This document shows positions 5,048-9,471 of a DNA stretch of 9,471 bases, one piece after another; the stretch's first letter is position 1, and each line of letters starts with the position of its first letter. Position numbers and translations under genes: made by a program. The notes beneath the pieces were generated by a model. It made no database searches and had not been told where the DNA came from. It saw only the letters and a program-made list of their open reading frames with translations. The stretch lies in the NCBI GenBank assembly GCA_023336765.1, contig JAMBLL010000230.1, positions 1-9,471 of the forward strand, in the 5' to 3' direction. Origin of the DNA: Actinomycetes bacterium (GTDB taxonomy: Bacteria; Actinomycetota; Acidimicrobiia; Spongiisociales; UBA5794).

Positions 5048-6535
5048 ATGTCGGCTATCCATCTTTCACACGTCTCGTTTTCCTATTCCTCTGCTGTACC
5101 TGTAATCACCGACGCCACTTTCGACCTCGGTCCCGGCTGGGCTGGACTCGTCGGGGCCAACGGTGTTGGGAAGTCGACATTGCTCTCCCTGATCACTGGG
5201 GAGCATCCCCCAGACGATGGCACCGTCTCCGTTGAACCGGTTGGCCTCCCTCCCGTCCTATGTGCGCAACGCGTAGACACCCTGACCGTCGATATCCGAA
5301 ACTTCGGCTGGGACTGGGACGGGGACGCCGTGCGTATGCGGGCGAAGCTGGACCTGGTCCCTGACCAACTCGAGCGATGGCCCACGCTGTCTCCCGGCGA
5401 GCGGAAGCGCTGGCAGATCGGGGCGGCCCTTGTCGCGCGCCCAGATGTACTCCTGCTCGACGAGCCGACCAACCACCTCGATGCAGCAGCACACGACCTC
5501 CTCTTGTCCGCGCTCGGAGACTTCCGTGGCTGTGGCGTCGTCGTATCCCACGACAGGGATCTCCTCAACAACCTCACCACGAAAACGGTCCGCGTCCTGC
5601 CTGGCCGCGTTCGCATGTGGAATGGTTCCTATGATGCCGCGCGCGATGCCTGGATCGCCGAGACCGCGGAACAGGTGGAGACCTTGCAGCGGATGAAGGC
5701 TGATCGCAAGAAACTCGCACGGCGTCTCGACGAACAACACCGCAAGACCGCGCACCAGGATGCCAAGCGGATGCGGGAACGGCGGGCCGCTGGGAAGCAT
5801 GATCTCGACACGCGGGGTTCAGCTGCCTCCTACAAGCACGAGCGCGGACAGAAGACCGGAGCCCAGACCGTATCGACCATGTCCAACTCGCTGCAGAAAC
5901 TTGACGGCGACCTCGAGGGTGCCTCTCTTGCCAAGGACCTGGGCGGTGGCATCACATTCGATTTCGAACCATCGAACAAGGAGTTCCTCACCCGGTATGA
6001 CGGTCCCGTGCTCGCAGGGACGGAGGAACTGTTCAAGGTCGACGTTGCGATGCGGCGCACTGATCGCATCCGTATCGCTGGGCGCAACGGCGCTGGAAAG
6101 ACCTCTCTCCTGCGTCTTCTCGTCGACGAGGCGGCGATCCCTCCTGACAAGATCCTGTACCTCACTCAGGAGACGACGGCCGCCGGGGCCACTGCCTGGC
6201 TTGACGAGGTGAACTCTCTCCCATCCAGCGACCGTGGCAGGGTCATGACCCTCGTGGCGCGGCTCGGCGCCGACCCTGGGGCATTGCTCCAGTCCCACCA
6301 GCCATCACCGGGCGAAGCACGCAAGATCGCCCTTGCTCTGGGCCTTGGCACTGCGAAGTGGCTCCTCGTCCTCGACGAACCGACCAACCACCTCGACCTA
6401 CCATCGATCGAGCGACTCGAATCAGCGCTTGTGGCCTACGAGGGCGCACTCCTTCTCATCACCCACGATGATGCTCTCGCCGATAGGACGACGGACACGA
6501 CATGGACCTTGGGCGATTCAGGACTCGTCATGTGA
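5048..6535 (+). CDS. ABC-F family ATPase (ribosome-associated, possible antibiotic resistance)
   Basis: A 495-aa soluble protein with two ATP-binding cassettes and no membrane segments. Cassette 1 has Walker A GANGVGKST (36-44), signature LSPGE (114-118), Walker B LLLDEP (135-140) with TNHLD and switch SHD (167-169). A charged linker rich in Arg, Lys and Glu (about 200-280) corresponds to the P-site tRNA-interaction motif of ABC-F factors. Cassette 2 has GRNGAGKTS (345-353), an altered signature PSPGE (419-423), LVLDEP (440-445) with TNHLD and THD (472-474). ABC-F proteins enter the ribosomal E site and either displace antibiotics or rescue stalled ribosomes. Which subgroup this is cannot be told from reading; a regulated leader favours antibiotic response. 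It starts at an ATG with GGGAG 5 nt upstream. Its last 8 nt overlap the convergent EEP gene. Confidence 0.92.
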   Translation: MSAIHLSHVSFSYSSAVPVITDATFDLGPGWAGLVGANGVGKSTLLSLITGEHPPDDGTVSVEPVGLPPVLCAQRVDTLTVDIRNFGWDWDGDAVRMRAKLDLVPDQLERWPTLSPGERKRWQIGAALVARPDVLLLDEPTNHLDAAAHDLLLSALGDFRGCGVVVSHDRDLLNNLTTKTVRVLPGRVRMWNGSYDAARDAWIAETAEQVETLQRMKADRKKLARRLDEQHRKTAHQDAKRMRERRAAGKHDLDTRGSAASYKHERGQKTGAQTVSTMSNSLQKLDGDLEGASLAKDLGGGITFDFEPSNKEFLTRYDGPVLAGTEELFKVDVAMRRTDRIRIAGRNGAGKTSLLRLLVDEAAIPPDKILYLTQETTAAGATAWLDEVNSLPSSDRGRVMTLVARLGADPGALLQSHQPSPGEARKIALALGLGTAKWLLVLDEPTNHLDLPSIERLESALVAYEGALLLITHDDALADRTTDTTWTLGDSGLVM

Positions 6536-7286
6536 GTACGTAGGTCGTCAAGATCGGCTTGTGGTCTGACGGGGGAACTCCATCGACGTAGAAATCGACA
6601 ACACTCGTGAGCGTCGGTCGAATCGGACCTCGATGCATCATCCAGTCGAGAAGTGTCGGTGACTCCGAGGTCGGGAACGCTGGGTGAGTGATCTGGGGTG
6701 CTCTCCCGAGTGCATGGAACGAGTCCTCGAAGCCACCCTCTCGTAGCACGTCGATCGGATAGAGGTAGCCATTGAAATCTCCCATGAATAGCACGGGTTC
6801 GCCGAGTTGAACGACGCCATCGAGGGCACGTACGGCAGTTTCGGCCTGGGCGACACGTACCGTGACCCATTCGCCCGAGGGGCCCGCGTCCCACAGCCAG
6901 GTGAAGTGAGCGGTTGCCACGACCAGAGTGTCGCCGGTTGGAAACATCAACCGCACCCAGAACAATCGCCTTGCCTCCTCCAGGATCCCGATGTCCTCGG
7001 CACCGTACTCGACGAGTTCGAAGACGTCCCCATTCCAGTAGATGTTGCCCTCCTCGGTCCACCCTGGGAACGGATCATCCACACACTTCAGCCACGGGAG
7101 CGTGTTTGTGATCAATTCTCGAGCGGTAAGAGTTAGCTCCTGGACACACAGCACATCGGGGCGATTCACCTCGAGGAAGCGACGCAATGGGGCATGGCGG
7201 TCCTCCCATCGTTCCTCACCCCAGAGGTTGTAGGTACACGCAAGGAATGTGAAGGGGTACTGGGAACCGGGTCGATCATCAGCCAT
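6528..7286 (-). CDS. Endonuclease/exonuclease/phosphatase (EEP) family protein
   Basis: A 252-aa protein with the full set of EEP-fold catalytic motifs: CTYNLW (Asn20), CVQEL (Glu50, metal ligand), ATAHF (His127), MGDFNG (Asp170, Asn172), LLDWMM (Asp214) and PPSDHKP (Asp241, His242). The fold hydrolyses phosphodiester bonds in DNA or RNA, or phosphate esters in other substrates; the substrate cannot be read from sequence. No signal peptide or membrane segment is seen. It starts at an ATG at 7286 that lacks a good Shine-Dalgarno, but TAGTGT (7298-7293, minus strand) ends 6 nt upstream, so the mRNA may be leaderless. It is convergent with, and overlaps by 8 nt, the ABC-F gene, and is divergent from the Xre/RES pair 83 nt away. 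No partner gene explains its role. Confidence 0.88.
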   Translation of the reverse strand: MADDRPGSQYPFTFLACTYNLWGEERWEDRHAPLRRFLEVNRPDVLCVQELTLTARELITNTLPWLKCVDDPFPGWTEEGNIYWNGDVFELVEYGAEDIGILEEARRLFWVRLMFPTGDTLVVATAHFTWLWDAGPSGEWVTVRVAQAETAVRALDGVVQLGEPVLFMGDFNGYLYPIDVLREGGFEDSFHALGRAPQITHPAFPTSESPTLLDWMMHRGPIRPTLTSVVDFYVDGVPPSDHKPILTTYVLT

Positions 7287-7292
7287 GCCGCC

Positions 7293-7298
7293 ACACTA
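7293..7298 (-). promoter_or_regulatory. Possible -10 element of the EEP gene (leaderless)
   Basis: Read on the minus strand this is TAGTGT, matching TANNNT, and it ends 6 nt before the ATG at 7286. No recognisable -35 is seen. The call is by spacing only. Confidence 0.35.
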
Positions 7299-7330
7299 CA
7301 CGTGCGATGCCCCGGTGGCCGCTGAAATTC

Positions 7331-7364
7331 GCGGTTGACGTATAGTTGCGGTTGACGTATGGTT
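7331..7364 (+). repeat. 17-bp tandem duplication that forms the xre-res promoter
   Basis: GCGGTTGACGTATAGTT (7331-7347) is followed at once by GCGGTTGACGTATGGTT (7348-7364); the copies differ at one base. Each unit carries TTGACG fused to TATRGT. Only the duplication places a -35 (TTGACG, 7335-7340, first copy) exactly 17 nt from a -10 (TATGGT, 7358-7363, second copy). The repeats may also serve as paired operator half-sites for the Xre antitoxin. Confidence 0.85.
7335..7363 (+). promoter_or_regulatory. Promoter of the xre-res pair (leaderless)
   Basis: -35 TTGACG and -10 TATGGT with the ideal 17-nt spacer. The -10 ends 6 nt before the ATG at 7370, so transcription should begin on the start codon itself. 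No Shine-Dalgarno is present. Confidence 0.7.
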
Positions 7365-7369
7365 GCGTC

Positions 7370-7807
7370 ATGGAACTAGCACTGAACACGATGACTCCAA
7401 GGGACGCAGCGGCGACTATCACCGCGACCGCAGATCCAGACTGGACGCGCCAACTCGTTGACGAACTCGACCGGACAGTTCGCACTGAACCCCTGGAGCG
7501 CTTCGTTGAACTCTGGGGACTCTCCAACTCCGCTGCTGCTGCCGTCTTCGGTGTGTCGAGGCAGGCCTTCTCCAAGTGGTTGAAGACCGGAGTGCCGCCA
7601 GGCCGTGCAGACACCGCAGCCGACCTTGCCGCCGCCACAGACCTCCTCGACCGATACGTGAAGCGAGAGAGGATCCCGGCAGTCGTCCGTCGGACTGCCC
7701 CGATGCTCGAAGACAGCTCTCTCCTCGACCTCGCCAGCGCCGGAGATACTCGTAGGGTCGCTGAGGCCGTAACCGAGATGTTCGACCTGCGCCGCGTCCA
7801 GCCGTGA
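7370..7807 (+). CDS. Xre/MbcA/ParS-type antitoxin of a RES toxin pair
   Basis: A 145-aa protein. The central part (about 48-72, LWGLSNSAAAAVFGVSRQAFSKWLKTG region) is a helix-turn-helix of the Xre kind. The C-terminal half (LLDRYVKRERIPAVVRR, SLLDLASAGDTRRVAEAVTEMFD) resembles the toxin-binding domain of MbcA/ParS antitoxins (formerly DUF2384). Such antitoxins bind the RES toxin and repress their own promoter. The start at 7370 is chosen over a TTG at 7346 because the latter lies inside the promoter duplication and the ATG sits at the predicted transcription start. Its stop overlaps the toxin start (GTGA). It is divergent from the EEP gene. Confidence is high because the two-gene architecture agrees with the sequence. 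Confidence 0.88.
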   Translation: MELALNTMTPRDAAATITATADPDWTRQLVDELDRTVRTEPLERFVELWGLSNSAAAAVFGVSRQAFSKWLKTGVPPGRADTAADLAAATDLLDRYVKRERIPAVVRRTAPMLEDSSLLDLASAGDTRRVAEAVTEMFDLRRVQP

Positions 7808-8355
7808 TCGAGCCTGTTCCCAGGAGACTTCCCAACACGAAGCAGTGGTTCCGCGTTGCTGACGAGAAGTGGGATGACCCACTCGACCCGGGTTTCGCCC
7901 AACGGTTCGGTGGCCGCTGGAACCCCCCGAATTCCCACCCGACGCTCTACCTCAACGAGGATCTTCACACCGCCAGAGCCCAAATCGCTCGGATGCTCGA
8001 TGGCTCTCCCGTTCGTCCGGATGACCTCGACCCACCATATGTACTCATCGCGGCGACACTGCCATCTCGTCAGTTTGTCGCTGATGCGGTCACCGATGTC
8101 GGTCTCGACGCTCTCGGGTTACCCGCAACCTATCCGACTGACTCAGATGGAGACACCGTCCCCCACACCGTCTGTCAGCCCATAGGAACCGCCATCAAGG
8201 CCGGGGGATTGCGCGGCGTCCACACCCGTTCCGCTGCAACACCTGACGGTGCGGGCCGCGAACTCGCCTGGTTTCCGGCACGCACCTCGTCAAGGGCCAA
8301 AGTGATCGCCGACCCCCTCCCGTTCAACCAATGGTGGAGATCGCACACCCCATGA
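7804..8355 (+). CDS. RES-domain toxin
   Basis: A 183-aa protein of the RES family, toxins that consume NAD+ by hydrolysis or phosphorolysis or ADP-ribosylate targets. The domain is named for conserved Arg, Glu and Ser. Here Arg38 (GGRWNPP), Tyr49 (LYLNED) and Ser143 (TRSAA) are present, but the position where the Glu is expected, 11 residues after the Tyr, is Gln60 (TARAQ). I recall a TARAQ motif in related actinobacterial proteins, so this may be a subfamily trait rather than decay. Other marks are WFRVAD near the start and GRELAWFPA at 151-159. It starts at GTG 7804, overlapping the antitoxin stop, with no Shine-Dalgarno, so translation depends on coupling. No frameshift is seen. A 43-nt gap separates it from vapB. 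Confidence 0.88.
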   Translation: MIEPVPRRLPNTKQWFRVADEKWDDPLDPGFAQRFGGRWNPPNSHPTLYLNEDLHTARAQIARMLDGSPVRPDDLDPPYVLIAATLPSRQFVADAVTDVGLDALGLPATYPTDSDGDTVPHTVCQPIGTAIKAGGLRGVHTRSAATPDGAGRELAWFPARTSSRAKVIADPLPFNQWWRSHTP

Positions 8356-8364
8356 CGAGGGGTC

Positions 8365-8399
8365 TTGACATCTCGCTGCGTGCTTGCATAATGTAAGCA
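8365..8399 (+). promoter_or_regulatory. vapBC promoter with palindrome over the -10
   Basis: A consensus -35, TTGACA (8365-8370), and CATAAT (8387-8392) lie 16 nt apart, and the -10 ends 6 nt before the ATG at 8399, so the transcript is probably leaderless. The palindrome TGCTTGCA-TAA-TGTAAGCA (8381-8399; 7 of 8 arm pairs) is centred on the -10 and is the likely operator for autorepression by the VapBC complex. Confidence 0.7.
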
Positions 8400-8629
8400 T
8401 GATGAACATACTGATTAGAGATGTCCCAGCCGACATCCACAGCGAACTCCAGAAACGAGCCGAGCGGGATGGCCGATCGCTTCAGCAATACCTCATCAAC
8501 GAACTGAGGCGCCTTACCGAACGCCCCACGATGGACGAAGTACTCAACCGCATCGAAGCGCGCGTCGACGGAGAACTGGGTTTCGACGAGGCGGTCGCCT
8601 ACATCGCCGAAGGACGCGCCGAACGGTGA
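8399..8629 (+). CDS. vapB: VapB-family antitoxin (ribbon-helix-helix, FitA-like)
   Basis: A 76-aa protein. MNILIRDVPADIHSELQKRA followed by GRSLQQYLINEL is the typical FitA/VapB ribbon-helix-helix DNA-binding domain. The C-terminal part (EARVDGELGFDEAVAYIAE) would embrace the PIN toxin. The ATG at 8399 fits the predicted transcription start; the next ATG at 8402 is equally possible. A TTG at 8384 lies within the promoter and is rejected. The stop overlaps the vapC start (GTGA). Confidence 0.88.
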   Translation: MMNILIRDVPADIHSELQKRAERDGRSLQQYLINELRRLTERPTMDEVLNRIEARVDGELGFDEAVAYIAEGRAER

Positions 8630-9024
8630 TCGTCGTCGACGCATCTGTCGTGGCCAGTGCCCTCATCGACAGAGAGTCTGCTGGCAGCAATGCCAGGTCC
8701 GAACTTCGAGCCGGGAACAACATCGCGGCCCCGGATCTTCTCGACATCGAAACGGTTTCAGCGCTCCGTGGCCAATGGCTCGCACGCAAACTCACCCTCG
8801 ATCGTTTTCGAACAGCCATCGACAACCTTGCGGACCTCCCCATCGACCGCCACCCTGCGCTGCCATTCTTGATCCGCACCTATCAACTACGGGACAACCT
8901 CACCCCATACGACGCCCTGTATGTCGCCCTTGCCGAGGCTCTCGGGTGTCCGCTGATCACCGCCGATGTCGGACTCGCCACCGCACCCGGTCCACGCTGT
9001 GAAATCCGGCTCCTCCAGACCTGA
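8626..9024 (+). CDS. vapC: VapC-family toxin (PIN-domain ribonuclease)
   Basis: A 132-aa PIN-domain protein. VapC toxins are Mg-dependent ribonucleases that cut tRNA or rRNA. The acidic catalytic set is complete: Asp5 (VVDASV), Glu42 (LDIETVSAL), Asp96 (TPYDALYVALAE) and Asp114 (ITADVGL), at normal spacing. It starts at GTG 8626, overlapping the vapB stop. A weak AAGGA (8610-8614) stands 11 nt upstream. Length is normal for the family. Hairpin copy 3 begins a few nt after its stop. Active-site integrity suggests a functional toxin. Confidence 0.93.
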   Translation: MIVVDASVVASALIDRESAGSNARSELRAGNNIAAPDLLDIETVSALRGQWLARKLTLDRFRTAIDNLADLPIDRHPALPFLIRTYQLRDNLTPYDALYVALAEALGCPLITADVGLATAPGPRCEIRLLQT

Positions 9025-9029
9025 CCCTC

Positions 9030-9092
9030 AGGACCACAACGGTTCTTGCGTCAGACAGGCCAATATGTTGGCGCTGTTGACGCCAGAGTCCT
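9030..9092. repeat. Hairpin repeat, copy 3 (degenerate), between convergent vapC and nfo
   Basis: The right arm TGACGCCAGAGTCCT (9078-9092) differs from the copy 1/2 core at a few bases. The left arm is AGGAC (9030-9034) plus TCTTGCGTCA (9044-9053), split by nine unpaired bases (9035-9043). Inside, ACAG (9055-9058) pairs with CTGT (9074-9077) and GCCAA (9059-9063) with TTGGC (9068-9072), capped by a TATG loop. The right arm runs into the nfo stop codon (9091-9093). It may act as a two-way terminator. Confidence 0.65.
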
Positions 9093-9471
9093 AGAGATTG
9101 GCTCTGAGGTAGGCGATGTCTGCGGATTGGCCCTGCGCGTCACCAGGGGTTTCTACGATGATGGGAGCGTTGGCTGAGCGGATGACTGACAGGAGCAGGT
9201 CCGGGGGGATCAGGCCTTCGCTGAAGTTGGCGTGGCGGTCGCGGTGGGAATCGAACTCGTCTCGCGAATCGTTGCCGTGAACCAGCGCAATGTTCTGGCC
9301 TGTCAGACCCGTGATCAGGTCGACCGCCGTTTCGAGGTCTGCTCCTGCGGCCCAGGTGTGGCACGTGTCGAGGCAGACGCCGACGTTGTAGTCGCCGATC
9401 GCCTCCCAGAGCGGACCGTAGTTGTTGAGGTCCTGCATGACGGTGTTTCCCTTGCCAGCGGTGTTCTCCAC
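9091..9471 (-). CDS. nfo: Endonuclease IV (AP endonuclease family 2), C-terminal part
   Basis: Endonuclease IV nicks DNA 5' to abasic sites in base-excision repair, using a trinuclear zinc centre. The window holds the last 126 residues; the N-terminus lies beyond 9471 and the first codon here (GTG) is internal, not a start. Typical blocks are ENTAGKG (metal-binding Glu), GVCLDTCHTWAAGADL (Asp, His), ALVHGNDSRDEFDSHRDRH (Asp, His ligands) and IIVETPG (terminal Glu). It is convergent with vapC, 66 nt apart, with hairpin copy 3 filling the gap and touching the stop codon. It appears to be a core gene marking the right edge of the accessory block. Confidence 0.92.
   Translation of the reverse strand: MENTAGKGNTVMQDLNNYGPLWEAIGDYNVGVCLDTCHTWAAGADLETAVDLITGLTGQNIALVHGNDSRDEFDSHRDRHANFSEGLIPPDLLLSVIRSANAPIIVETPGDAQGQSADIAYLRANL

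Noticed and set aside
5258..5800. 180-codon minus-strand frame within the ABC-F gene
   Set aside because: A shadow frame opposite cassette 1 and the linker of a clearly conserved protein.
4168..9092. Hairpin repeats as integron attC sites with toxin-antitoxin cassettes
   Set aside because: The arms lack proper GTTRRRY/RYYYAAC core sites (the nearest, GTTGACG, does not fit), the block between copies 2 and 3 is several genes long with genes on both strands, and no integrase is in view.
470..9092. CRISPR-like array
   Set aside because: Only three copies, thousands of bases apart, with genes rather than spacers between them.
1..9471. tRNA, rRNA, insertion sequence or phage integrase genes
   Set aside because: None was recognised on either strand; mobility of the block is therefore inferred only from content and flanking repeats.

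Overview
The window looks like a chromosomal segment of a moderately high-GC actinobacterium (Actinomycetota, possibly Acidimicrobiia; the class is a guess). The best evidence is an actinobacterial-type inositol-1-phosphate synthase of 369 aa directly behind a PadR regulator, the same pairing as Mycobacterium tuberculosis Rv0047c/Rv0046c. Several genes also have a -10-like hexamer 6-7 nt before the start codon and no Shine-Dalgarno, the layout of leaderless mRNAs that are common in this phylum.

Layout. Positions 1-487 (minus) hold the N-terminal part of molybdopterin guanylyltransferase MobA, cut by the window edge. Divergent from it, 565-2253 (plus) encodes formate-tetrahydrofolate ligase. 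A 270-bp gap rich in potential hairpins follows. Then comes the padR-ino1 operon (2524-4166), whose promoter carries two near-identical palindromic operators.

From 4230 to 9024 lies an accessory block. It contains a MazEF-type toxin-antitoxin pair, an ABC-F ribosome-protection type ATPase with a leader containing tiny ORFs and a hairpin, a convergent endonuclease/exonuclease/phosphatase (EEP) family protein, an Xre/RES toxin-antitoxin pair, and a VapBC pair. After it, 9091-9471 (minus) is the C-terminal part of endonuclease IV, also cut by the window edge.

The main unexplained structure is a dispersed hairpin repeat present three times (470-525, 4168-4229, 9030-9092). The outer stem is conserved in sequence (core AGGGCTTTGGCGTC paired with GACGCCAAAGCCCT). 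The inner stem differs between copies but stays paired and is capped by an AT-rich loop. Copies 2 and 3 bracket the accessory block exactly, and copy 1 overlaps the start of mobA.

Functional themes: one-carbon metabolism (Fhs) beside molybdenum cofactor synthesis (MobA); inositol supply for actinobacterial phosphatidylinositol and mycothiol-type products under probable PadR control; and a stress or antibiotic-response island. In all three toxin-antitoxin pairs the toxin probably starts at a non-ATG codon overlapping the antitoxin stop (TTGA, GTGA, GTGA). All assignments come from reading the sequence and remembered family motifs; no database search was done.
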